A DNA stretch of 64,000 bases from PALSA-505 sp963762615. GTDB taxonomy: Bacteria; Actinomycetota; Actinomycetes; Streptosporangiales; Streptosporangiaceae. Of this stretch, positions 26,047 to 35,167 are shown in pieces. The position numbers and the translations under genes were made by a program. Position 1 is the stretch's first letter. Each line of letters begins with the position of its first letter. Location of the stretch: NCBI GenBank assembly GCA_963762615.1, contig CAVXLG010000020.1, forward strand, positions 682,001 through 746,000, given 5' to 3'. Below the pieces are notes generated by a model. The model saw only the letters and a program-made list of their open reading frames with translations. It ran no database searches and was not told the origin of the DNA.

Positions 26047-26924
26047 TGCGCCCTCGCTTGCGTCTTCCCGAAAATGCCGGCCGGGCGCACGCTGAGCACG
26101 AGCACGAGCGCGCCGTAGAACACCACGATGGCCCAGCTCGGCGACCAGAGCACGTCGACGACCGCCTCCAGGGTGATCATGAAGACGGCCGCGGCCAGCG
26201 CACCCGCGATGCTGCCCAGGCCGCCGAGGATGATGATGGCCAGCAGGCGGGAGATCAGGTCATAACCGCTGTTGGGGTTGAACGCGTTGACCGTGCCGTA
26301 CACCATCCCGCCCACCGCGGTGACCGCCACCCCGATGCCGAACGTCAGCGCGGCGATCCGGTTCACGTCGATGCCTACCAGGCGGGCCGCGGTCCGGTCC
26401 TGCATCGTCGCCCGGACGCTGCGGCCGAACGTAGTCCGGTACAACATGACGTAGATCCCGGCCACCAGCAGCACCGCGAGCCCGAACCCGATCAGGTAGA
26501 TGTCGGCCAGGTAGAACCCGAAGATCTTCACCGAGGACGTGACGTACCAGGCGTGCAGCTGCACGTCGCTCGCTCCGAAGATCGAGTACAGCACGCCCTC
26601 GATGATGATCGCCACGGCGTAGCTGGCCAGCAGCGACATGGAGGTTCGTTCCGAGCCGCGCAGCGGCCGCATGAAGGCCAGCTGGACGGCCACCCCGAGC
26701 ACGAACATCGCCGGGACGGTCACCAGCAGGCCGACGAACAGGTCGATGTGCAGGTGCACGGACAGCACGTAGCTGAGGTAGGCGCCGAGCACGACCATGA
26801 TGCCCTGCGCGATGTTGATGATGTCGAGCACGCCGAAGATCAGCGTGAGACCCACCGCCATCAGCGCGTAGACACCGCCACCGAGAATCCCGCTGACGAT
26901 GGCCTCGTAGAGTTGGCGACCCAT
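26043..26924 (-). CDS. livH: Branched-chain amino acid-type ABC transporter permease LivH
   Basis: The 293-residue permease has about eight membrane segments and typical LivH sequences: SGILGGGVYALMAVGLTLIF, DIINIAQGIMVVLGAYLSY and RTTFGRSVRATMQDRTAARL. It follows the binding-protein gene by 24 nt and overlaps livM. HAAT-family importers carry branched-chain amino acids, amides, urea or aromatic compounds, so the name does not fix the substrate. Confidence 0.92.
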   Translation of the reverse strand: MGRQLYEAIVSGILGGGVYALMAVGLTLIFGVLDIINIAQGIMVVLGAYLSYVLSVHLHIDLFVGLLVTVPAMFVLGVAVQLAFMRPLRGSERTSMSLLASYAVAIIIEGVLYSIFGASDVQLHAWYVTSSVKIFGFYLADIYLIGFGLAVLLVAGIYVMLYRTTFGRSVRATMQDRTAARLVGIDVNRIAALTFGIGVAVTAVGGMVYGTVNAFNPNSGYDLISRLLAIIILGGLGSIAGALAAAVFMITLEAVVDVLWSPSWAIVVFYGALVLVLSVRPAGIFGKTQARAQ

Positions 26925-26948
26925 CTGCGCTCCGCGTGCCGGCCCGGC

Positions 26949-28205
26949 TCAGCTGCCCCAGTGCGGCTTCGGGTTGAGTATCGGCTGTGATCCGGTAGCG
27001 GCGGAGGGCAGCACCTGGACGAACTTGGCGGTCGGCTGCCACTGGAACATGAACATCGTGGCGGTCGTGTTCTCCCCGATGCTGTTGAATTTCGCCGGGC
27101 CCTGCACCGTCGCAACGGTGACGCCGCTGTGCAGGTAGTGGATGATCTTCGCGTTCGTGGTGCCCTTGGTAGCGGTGATCCCGGCCGCCGCGACCTGTCC
27201 CACCGAGTACGCCTCGGCCACGTCGGCGTTGATCTCCGATGCCGTCCCCCCGTACTTGGCGATGTAGGCCTTGACCATGGCCTGGCTGAGCGCGTTCTGC
27301 AGACCGCCGTACCAGCCGTTCGGGACGAAGATCCCGTTGGCGTTGTTCGCCCCGACCGCCTTCAGGAACGCGGCGCCCTGGTCCGGGCCGGACGAGGCGG
27401 CCATGATCATCGGGTTGTAGTGCTGCTGCTCGAACGCGGTCATGAACGCGGACACGGTCGGCACGTCCACCGAGCCGAGCACGACCATCTGCGCCCCGGT
27501 CGCCGCCACGGAGTCCGCGCCGGCCTGGTAGTCGGGGTTCTCGGCCGGGTAGACCTTCGAGTACACGGTCTTGATCCCGGCGCTCTGCAGGATGCCCTGC
27601 GCGGTCATCACCATGGGATCGGCGAACGGGTCGTTCACCATCGGGTAGGCGGCCGTCTTGGGCCGCTCGCCGGCCGGCAGCGACGCCACCCAGTGCGCGA
27701 ACAGCACGAGCTGGTTGGCGATGGTCGGGCTGGGGTCGAAAACGTTCGGCAGGTGCAGCTGGAAGACCGCGGGGCCGCCGCCCGCGCCCTCGATCATGGC
27801 GTACCCGTAGCGGGACACCACCTTGGCCGAAGGCACCGTGAGCAGCGTGGAGAACGGCCCGAACACCAGGTTGGCGTGATCCGAGCTGATCAGCTTGGTG
27901 TAGTTGGTGGTAACCGTGGTCGGGTTGCTCGCGTCGTTCAGGATGATCAGCTTGACGTGGCGGCCGCCGAGCAGCCCGCCGTGGCTGTTGACGTAGCTGG
28001 CCCACAGCTGGTAGCCGCGCTCGAAGGCCTGGCCGTCGGTCGAGAAATCACCGGTCAGCGAGAGCGAGGTGCCGATGACGATCGGGCCGCTGGAGCTGCT
28101 GCTGGAGCTGCCGCTGCTGCACGCGGCCAGGCCGACGGTCGCGAGCACCGCCGTGGCCATACAGCAGAGCCGGGTGCGGTGAGGTCTCATCCGGTGAGGT
28201 CTCAT
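26949..28205 (-). CDS. ABC transporter substrate-binding lipoprotein (Leu/Ile/Val-binding family)
   Basis: The 418-residue protein begins with a basic signal peptide ending in the lipobox LAAC (Cys29), then a Ser-rich linker and a type I periplasmic-binding domain (IVIGTSLSLTGDFSTDGQAF, LNDASNPTTVTTNY). It should be anchored outside the membrane and deliver ligand to LivHM. ATG 28205 has AGGAGGAACCGG upstream. A 15-bp tandem duplication makes the first five residues repeat (MRPHR twice), giving a second possible ATG at 28190. It is the first gene of the five-gene transporter operon. Confidence 0.9.
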   Translation of the reverse strand: MRPHRMRPHRTRLCCMATAVLATVGLAACSSGSSSSSSSGPIVIGTSLSLTGDFSTDGQAFERGYQLWASYVNSHGGLLGGRHVKLIILNDASNPTTVTTNYTKLISSDHANLVFGPFSTLLTVPSAKVVSRYGYAMIEGAGGGPAVFQLHLPNVFDPSPTIANQLVLFAHWVASLPAGERPKTAAYPMVNDPFADPMVMTAQGILQSAGIKTVYSKVYPAENPDYQAGADSVAATGAQMVVLGSVDVPTVSAFMTAFEQQHYNPMIMAASSGPDQGAAFLKAVGANNANGIFVPNGWYGGLQNALSQAMVKAYIAKYGGTASEINADVAEAYSVGQVAAAGITATKGTTNAKIIHYLHSGVTVATVQGPAKFNSIGENTTATMFMFQWQPTAKFVQVLPSAATGSQPILNPKPHWGS

Positions 28206-28207
28206 CC
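28178..28207. repeat. 15-bp tandem duplication at the binding-protein start codon
   Basis: Two exact copies of GGTGAGGTCTCATCC (28178-28192 and 28193-28207) lie side by side. Together they duplicate the first five codons of the lipoprotein gene and its start codon. Confidence 0.85.
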
Positions 28208-28414
28208 GGTTCCTCCTTGTCTGGGCGCGCCGGTGAGGTGGTCCGCTAAGGCCAGAGCGCTGGCGGGACGACGCCGGCGGCGATGGTGCGTGACTACGTT
28301 GACGACACTTCGATAGCCCGGACCGGACAGCCGGGTGACCGGGTCCGGGCCCGTCTGTACTGCGCGTGCGGAATGCGTCCCGGCCGTCCCGCGGCCTGCC
28401 GCACTCTGGAGGAA

Positions 28415-28428
28415 TGCAACCGTTTGCA
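28415..28428. promoter_or_regulatory. LacI-type operator-like palindrome upstream of the ABC importer
   Basis: TGCAACCGTTTGCA fits TGCAA-N-CG-N-TTGCA, the CG-centred operator form used by many LacI-family repressors. It lies about 210 nt upstream of the binding-protein start and just past the 3' end of the dehydrogenase gene. A related site is at 29483. No LacI gene is in the window. Confidence 0.5.
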
Positions 28429-28469
28429 CCGTACCTTTCTCCACCCGCGTGTGGCTGTCAAGGGACCCT

Positions 28470-29441
28470 TCAGTTCTGCATGCCGGCCGGCCCCCCGGGC
28501 TTCTCGTCGGTATCGCCGAGTCCGTCGTCGACCGGGACATCCTCGGCCGCAATCTGGTAGCCCGAGGCGGCCGCCTGCAGTTCGAGCAGCACGGCGAAGT
28601 CCTCCTCGGTCCGGCCCTGGGCGACCGCGGCCTGCACCGGCTCACGCGCGGACGCTACCACCGGCAGGGGCACGCCGAGGTCGTTCGCCGCGGCCATGCC
28701 GAGGTCGAAGTCCTTGCGCAGCAGCACCGGCGTGAAGGTCGGGGTGAAGTCCAGGCTGACGAAAGCCGGGCTCTTGTAGCGGGTGAACATCGAGCCGAGC
28801 ACGCTGTGGTTGATGAAGTCGAGGAACGCCGCGCGGGGTATGCCTGCCTTCTCGGCCAGCACGATGATCTCGGCGAGAGTCTGCGCCGTCACCCCGAGCA
28901 GCAGGTTGTGGCAGATCTTGGCCAGCCGGGACAGCTCGCCCTCGCCCACGTAGCTGACGTGCCTGCCGAGCATGGCGAGCAGCGGCTCAAGCTCGTCGAA
29001 GACCTCCCGGGGGCCGGACACCACCAGGGACAGCAGGCCGGCCTGGACCACCCGCCCGTTCCCGCTGACCGGGGCGGCGAGGAATGCCGTGCCCCGCGCC
29101 GCGGCCAGCGCGCGGACCTCAGCCGACGCCTCAGCCGAGACGGTCGAGCAGTCCACCAGGAAGCCGGGCGCACAGGACGGGTCGGCCAGCAGCCGTTCGG
29201 TCACCGAGAGCAGATCCTGCGAGTCGGCGACCATGGTGAAGACCACGTCCAGGTCAGCCAGCTCGTACGGCTCGGCGGCCACCTTCACCCCGGCGGGGAT
29301 GAGCGCCTCGGCCTTGGCCTGCGTGCGGTTCCACACCGTCACGTTCAGGCCCGCCTGGGCCAGCCGCTCGGCCAGCGGCGCCCCCATCCGGCCGGTCCCT
29401 ATCCATCCGACTGACAGGTCGCGGGTGGCCGGTTGGCTCAT
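28470..29441 (-). CDS. NAD(P)-dependent beta-hydroxyacid dehydrogenase (3-hydroxyisobutyrate dehydrogenase family)
   Basis: The 323-residue protein starts with the Rossmann motif VGWIGTGRMGAPLAERLAQAG, has the substrate block VSGNGRVVQAGLLSLVVSG and the catalytic-lysine region LSRLAKICHNLLLGVTAQTL. The C-terminus has a roughly 35-residue hydrophilic extension. The family reduces tartronate semialdehyde or oxidises 3-hydroxyisobutyrate and related acids. It lies between the ABC importer and a GH38 gene, with operator-like palindromes on both sides, which suggests a shared carbohydrate or acid catabolic role; this is inference. Confidence 0.85.
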   Translation of the reverse strand: MSQPATRDLSVGWIGTGRMGAPLAERLAQAGLNVTVWNRTQAKAEALIPAGVKVAAEPYELADLDVVFTMVADSQDLLSVTERLLADPSCAPGFLVDCSTVSAEASAEVRALAAARGTAFLAAPVSGNGRVVQAGLLSLVVSGPREVFDELEPLLAMLGRHVSYVGEGELSRLAKICHNLLLGVTAQTLAEIIVLAEKAGIPRAAFLDFINHSVLGSMFTRYKSPAFVSLDFTPTFTPVLLRKDFDLGMAAANDLGVPLPVVASAREPVQAAVAQGRTEEDFAVLLELQAAASGYQIAAEDVPVDDGLGDTDEKPGGPAGMQN

Positions 29442-29482
29442 GCGTCATCCACTCCCTGCCGCGACGCCGCCAGGTGTCCCTG

Positions 29483-29500
29483 ATGCAATCGATTGTGCAT
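29483..29500. promoter_or_regulatory. CG-centred palindrome between dehydrogenase and GH38 gene
   Basis: ATGCAATCGATTGTGCAT has a perfect CAATCGATTG core and outer ATGCA/TGCAT arms. Its left half matches the TGCAA-N-CG operator form seen at 28415. It lies in the divergent promoter space (29442-29552), about 40 nt upstream of the dehydrogenase start. Confidence 0.5.
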
Positions 29501-29552
29501 CCTAGGGGTCACGGCCGCCGGCGTCAATCGCCTCACATGTCACGATGAGGGG

Positions 29553-32500
29553 GTGCGGATCAGCAGCGTTGAGCCAACGGAACTGTTCGGCGGGACCGCC
29601 CGGCGGCCGCTTCAGATCATCCGGGTCACGGTGGCCGGCGACGGCCCAGGCCGCGCCGCGGATGCCGGCCTGGCCGTCAGGGTGGAGGGTCCCGGCGTCA
29701 GCACGCCGTTTCCCGCCGTGATCAGCGGCCTGGGCCAGGGCGCCCGGCAGACCGTGGACGTCGGCGTCGAGATCGCGGCCCCGTACCAGCCGGGCAGCGT
29801 CCGCCAGGTCACGGTGATCGCCGAGACGCCGGCCGGCCCGGCCGGCCGGCGGCGCCGCGTCCGCCCGGGCCGAGGCGCACGCCGAGATCGTCGCGGCCGA
29901 GCCGGGCTGGACCATGTGGATGGTGTCCCACTTCCACTATGACCCGGTGTGGTGGGGCACCCAGGGCCAGTTCACCGAGTCCCGCCTGCTGCTGCCGGGC
30001 GAGCACGGCGAGCTGCCCGAGGTCCGGACCGCGTTCGAGCTGGTCGCCCTGCACCTGGAGGCGGCGCGCCAGGACCCGGACTACAAGTTCGTGCTGGCCG
30101 AGATCGACTACCTGAAGCCGCACTTCGACGCGCACCCGGAGGACCGCGCCGACCTGCGCAGGTTCATCGCCGACGGCCGGATCGAGATCGTCGGCGGCAG
30201 CTACAACGAACCCAACACGAACCTGACCTGCGCGGAGTCCACGATCAGGAACGCCATCTACGGCATCGGCTACCAGCGTGACGTGCTCGGCGCCGACCCG
30301 CGCTCGGCGTGGATGCTGGACGCGTTCGGGCACGACCCGGGCTACCCCGGGCTGATGGCCGCCGCGGGGCTCACCTCCTCGGCCTGGGCGCGCGGGCCGT
30401 TCCACCAGTGGGGCCCGCACGGGACGGTGGGCAGCAACGAGCGGATGCAGTTCGGCACCGAGTTCGAGTGGATCTCGCCGGACGGGAACGGCCTGCTCAC
30501 CAGCTACATGGCCAACCACTACGGCGCGGGCTGGGTCACCCACCGGGCGCCCGACCTGCCGTCGGCCGAGCAGGCGGCGTACGACCAGTTCCGGCTGCTG
30601 GCGCCGGTCGCCACGACCCGGAACGTCATGCTCCCGGTGGGCGCGGATCACGTCATCCCCTGCCGCTGGGCGACCGGCATCCACCGCGACTGGAACGCGC
30701 GCTACCGGCTGGCCGCGGTTCGTCACCGCGCTGCCCAGCGAGTTCTTCGCCGCGGTCCGCGAGGAGGCGGCAGCGGCGGACGTGTGGATAACCCCCCAGA
30801 CCAGGGACATGAACCCGCTCTACCCGGGCAAGGACGTGTCCTACATCGACACCAAGCAGGCGCAGCGGGCCGGCGAGGTCGCCGTGACCGACGCCGAGCG
30901 GCTGGCCACGCTGGCCTGGCTGGCCTCGGCCGCCCCCGGGTCGGCCGCCCCCGGCTACCGGTACCCCGCCGAGTCACTGGACAAGGCGTGGCGGCAGCTG
31001 GTCTTCGGCGCCCACCACGACGCCATCACCGGCACCGAGTCCGACCAGGTTTACCTGGACCTGCTCGGCGGCTGGCGGGAGGCCTGGCAGCGCGGGGACG
31101 ACGCCCGGCAGGCCGCGGCCGGCTACCTGGCCGGCCTGGTCGACACCGCGGCGGCGGCCTCCGCGCGGCCGGCGCCGCGGCCGCAACCGCGGGCGGCAAG
31201 GCGCCGGACGGGGCCGTGGTCGTGTTCAACACGCTGGCCCGGGCCCGGTCGGCCCTCGCCCGCGTCACGCTGTCCGCCGCCGGCCGGGACATCCCGTCGC
31301 TGGCCGACGAGTCGGGACGGCCCGTCCCCTGCCTGCCCGGCCCGGCCATCCGGGACGGCGACGGCAGCATCACCGAGCTGACGCTGACCTTCCAGGCCAC
31401 CGATGTGCCCGCGCTCGGCTACCGCACCTACCAGATCGTGCCGGGACCGGCCGGGCCGGGTGATCCGGGCTGGCGGCCCGCCGACGGCACGGCGATCGAG
31501 AACGAGAGCTTCCTGGTCATCGCGGACCCGGCCCGCGGCGGCGCGCTCGCCACGATCGCGGACAAGCGGTCCGGGACCGAGCTGCTGCGCGCCGGGGCGG
31601 TCGGCAACGAGCTGCTGCTGCAGGAGGAATACGCCTCGCACCCGCGCTGGGGTGAGGGCCCGTGGCTGATCTCGACCAAGGGCCCCGGCCGCGGCTCGTC
31701 CGGCGTCCCGGCCCGGGTGCGCGCCGAGCGGTGCGCCATCGGCAGCCGCCTGATCGCCGAATTCAGCGTGGCGGACCTGCGGATCACCCAGGAGACCGTG
31801 CTGTGGGACGGCGCCAGCCGGATCGAGTTCCGGACTCACGTCGACGGCTCCATCGGCCAGGACCGGCTGCTGCGGGTCCGCTTCCCGGCCGACGTCCCGG
31901 GCGGCCTGCCCGTCTACCAGACGGCGAGCCGCGGTGATCGGCCGGCCGCCCGGCGCCACCGGCACCGACGTCGCCAGCCACTGGTTCACCCTGGATAACC
32001 CGGCGCACCAGTGGTTCGGCGTCGGCTCGACCGCGCGGGTGGCGGTGCGCGGCCCCGGCGGCGAGCGGGTCATGCAGGCGATCGGGGTGGCCGAGGTGAT
32101 AACCCCGGTGATCCCGAACGGCGTGCCCCGGCCGGCCGCCGAAGACGGCCAGCCGGGCCCGCCGCCCCGGCCCCGGCCCCGGCCTCGGCCGCCCCGGGTT
32201 CGTGCCGCGCGGCGATCAGGGATCTCGTGGCCGCGCTGGCGGGCCAGGGCGTCACCGCGACCTGCTCGCAGCCGGACGGTCCCCGCTACGGCGCGATCGA
32301 CCTGGATTCCAACCTGCCCGATTTCCGCATCGCGCTCGGCCGGGCGGACGAGAACCCGTTCACCGCCGAGGTGCTGGCGGCGGCCGACCCGGCCTGCGCC
32401 AAGCAGCTCGAGGAGCGGCTGCAGACAGCCGGGCTCGGCCCGGATCTGGGTGCCGGCCGCCCGCTCCCGCGAGGAGGCGTTCGCGCCCGGCGCGGACGTG

Positions 32501-34071
32501 CGGGCCGCCCGCGACCTGCCCGTGCTGATCGTGGCCGGCGACGGCCCGGGCAGCCTGGCCGCCGTGGTCGCCGGGGTGACCGAGGATCTCGCCGACTCGG
32601 TGATCGAGGCGGACGGGCCGGTGTGCGCGCCGCTGGCCGACCGCTCGGTCGCGCTGCTCAACAAGGGCACTCCCGGATGCGTGGTGACCACGGACGGCAC
32701 GCTGAACATCTCGCTGATGCGGTCCTGCAGCGCATGGCCGTGCGGGGTGTGGATCGACGGCGAGAGGCGCACAGCGCCCGACGGCAGCAGCTTCGCCTGG
32801 CAGCACTGGAGCCATACGTTCGAGTACGCGCTGGCCGCCGGGCCCGGCGACTGGCGGACCGCGGGCTTCGCCGCGGCGGGCGAGGACTACGACCGGGACC
32901 TGGTGAGCGTCGCGACCGGCCTGCACGACGGCCCGCTGCCCGCGCAGGCCAGCCTGGGCTCGGTCGACCCGCCGGACGTGGTCCTCACCGCGCTGAAGCC
33001 GCGCGGCAACCCGCTCGCGTCGGGCCGGGCGGGCGCGCCGGAACCGGCCCGCGGCGTGCTGGTCCGGCTGCTCGAGACCGCCGGCCGCCGCGCTACCGCC
33101 CGGGTCCGGCTGCAGCGCCGTGGCGGACCTGCGGGCCCGCCGCACCGACCTGCTGGAGGAGGCGGAGGGCCTGCCGCTGCCCGCCGTGGGCGGTGCCGCA
33201 ACCGGTGGATCTGCAGGCCGCGGGCCTGGCCTGCCTGGCCTGGGACCTGCCGGGGCCCGCCGAGCCTCCCGGTGACCCGGCCTCGGCCGCCGAACCCGCC
33301 CAGCCCGTGTATACCCGCTACTGGCTGCACGGCAAGGGACCCGCCCCGGCCGGGAACCTGCCGGTTGCCGTGCACGTCCGTCCCGGCCGGACGGCCCTGA
33401 CGGCGCAGGGTGCCGCGACGCTGCGGGTGACGGTCGGCTGCGGCCCCGAGCCCGCCGCCGGCCAGGTGGAGCTCGACGTCCCGGCCGGCCTGCTGGCCGG
33501 GCCGGCGGCCCGCTGAGCTACGACCTGCCGGCCGGCGGCCACGCGGCCTGGGATCTCACCGTCCGCGCGGCGCAGCGGCGCGGCCGCCGGGCGCTATTTC
33601 GTCGCCGCCCGGATCCGGGACGGGCTCGGCCAGCTGCTCGAAGACGCGGCGCTGCTGACCGTCGGGGAGCCGGACCAGCCCGATCTCGGGCTCCCGCTCG
33701 ATGAGCTGGTGCCGCTGGTCGAGGCCGACCAGCGGGCCACCGAGGCCGAGATCACCCTCGACGTGCTCACCCCGTCGGTGGATCTCGGCGCCCGGCCAGC
33801 AGGGCGAGCTGGCCGTCGAGATCACTAACCGGGTCGGCCTCGCGGCTGCGCGGCGAGGCCCAGCTGGTTTCCCCGTTCGGCAGCTGGACCGCGCTGGGAC
33901 CGTGGACGCTCGGCTTCGACGGCCGAGCCGGGGCCGGCCGTCACCCTGCGCTATCCGGTATCGGTGCCCGCGGACGCACGGCCCGGCGCGCAGTGGTGGG
34001 CGGTCATCAAGGTGATGTACTTCGGCCGGGTGCGGTACAGCCAGGCGGTCCCCGTGACCGTCACCCGCTGA
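29553..34071 (+). pseudogene. GH38 alpha-mannosidase, reading frame broken at about a dozen sites
   Basis: From GTG 29553 to TGA 34069-34071 a single large GH38 protein can be followed by hopping frames. Visible parts are an N-terminal beta domain (PLQIIRVTVAGDG), the catalytic start WMVSHFHYDPVWWGTQGQ, the nucleophile block WMLDAFGHDPGYPGL, FGAHHDAITGTESDQVYLDL and C-terminal beta-sandwich segments ending VKVMYFGRVRYSQAVPVTV-like. Breaks lie near 29840, 30715, 31160, 31930, 32190, 32445, 33118, 33195, 33510, 33580, 33795, 33840 and 33925, nearly all in GGCC/GCGG runs. Codon bias stays normal between breaks. It is either a decaying gene or a badly resolved stretch of assembly. The enzyme would remove alpha-mannose from glycans or glycosides. 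Confidence 0.85.
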
Positions 34072-34096
34072 CGGGAAGTGACGCCCTTCCGGCTCG

Positions 34097-34872
34097 TCAG
34101 CCGCTGACGGGGAGTGAGGCCACGCGGGCTTCGAGCGCGTCCAGCCTGCGCAGGATCTCGCCGAGGGCCTCGGTACCAGCCTGCTGCGTGTCCTGCCGGC
34201 CGTGCACATAGCCGGCCAGGATCGACGCGAGCGTCTTGCGCGCGGCGACCGGATCCGCGCCGAACTCGCGCAGCGCGCGGCCGGCCACGCCGCTGGTCTC
34301 CGCGACGAGCCCGAGCACCAGGTGCTCGCACCCGAGGTAGTTGTGGCCCAGGTCGACCGCGGCCTCCATGGCCGTGGCGATCACCTGCCAGGCGGGCCGG
34401 GTCAGGTCCGCGCCCAGCGCGGTCCCGGCATCCGGGCGGCCGGCGACCCGGGGCCGGCCGCCCGATCCGGGTTCGTCCCCGGCTCGGCCAGGTCGGCTCG
34501 CCGCAGAGCCGCGGTCAGCTCGCCGGGGTCGATCTCCATCGCCTGCAGCAGGCGCACCCCCAGGTTGTCCCCCTGCTCGACGACGGCGAGCAGCAGCTGG
34601 CCGGTTCCGGTGCGGTCGCCGCCGGCTTGCCGGGCGAGCGCGAAAGCCTCGAGCAGCCGGGGCGTCATGCGACCCTGCGCGCGGCTGGTCATGACCGGGT
34701 GACTGACCGGGTCGAAACCGGGATCGCGGATCACGCTGATCGCCTGGCGCGTCCGGTTGACCATGCGGACGGCGGTGGCCAGCGCCTGCTGGCAGACCGG
34801 AGAGACCGGAACCCCGGCGGCCCGCACGGCGGCGGCCAGGTCGTCGGGAAGGTACACGTTGATCTTCGGCAT
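34097..34872 (-). pseudogene. Clp-N domain protein with N-terminal ribbon-helix-helix-like segment, frameshifted
   Basis: From ATG 34872 the protein begins MPKINVYLPDDLAAAVRAAG, a CopG/Arc-like beta strand plus helices, then a first Clp-N repeat (TPRLLEAFALARQAGGDRTG). A second repeat (AMEAAVDLGHNYLGCEHLVL) and the C-terminus are in another frame, ending at TGA 34097; the break is between 34400 and 34460 in a CCGGGG-rich run. Restored length is about 258 aa. There is no AAA domain, so it is a stand-alone Clp-N protein, a type known in actinobacteria, and might bind substrates or DNA. The uninterrupted first part alone is 156 aa (34402-34872). Confidence 0.75.
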
Positions 34873-34921
34873 GCGCCCTCCTGCACCAGCTCAAAAAGGG
34901 GTTATCACAAGGGTTATACAT

Positions 34922-34936
34922 AGGTGCATATCACCT
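34922..34936. promoter_or_regulatory. Inverted repeat upstream of the RHH/Clp-N gene
   Basis: AGGTG-CATAT-CACCT is a 15-bp inverted repeat 50 nt upstream of the start at 34872, in a locally AT-rich promoter stretch that also has two GGGTTAT direct repeats (34896 and 34909 region). A ribbon-helix-helix N-terminus on the product makes self-regulation at this site possible; that is inference. Confidence 0.4.
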
Positions 34937-35167
34937 GTCAACTGGTATCCCGTCCCCCGGTTACACAGCCAAATACACAATCTGGCGCATGTGCGGCCGT
35001 GCTGTCCTGGCCTACGTTCTGGGACGGGATACGCCACGTGCCCGCGCCGGTCTCGATCCGCCGGCCCCGAGCTCGGTCGGCCGCCTGGAGGGGGGGCGAC
35101 CGGCCACGCAGCGAGCGTGCGGCAGGCGGGCCCGGGCAGTTGCCCGGGCCCGCCGTTACGCTGCAGG

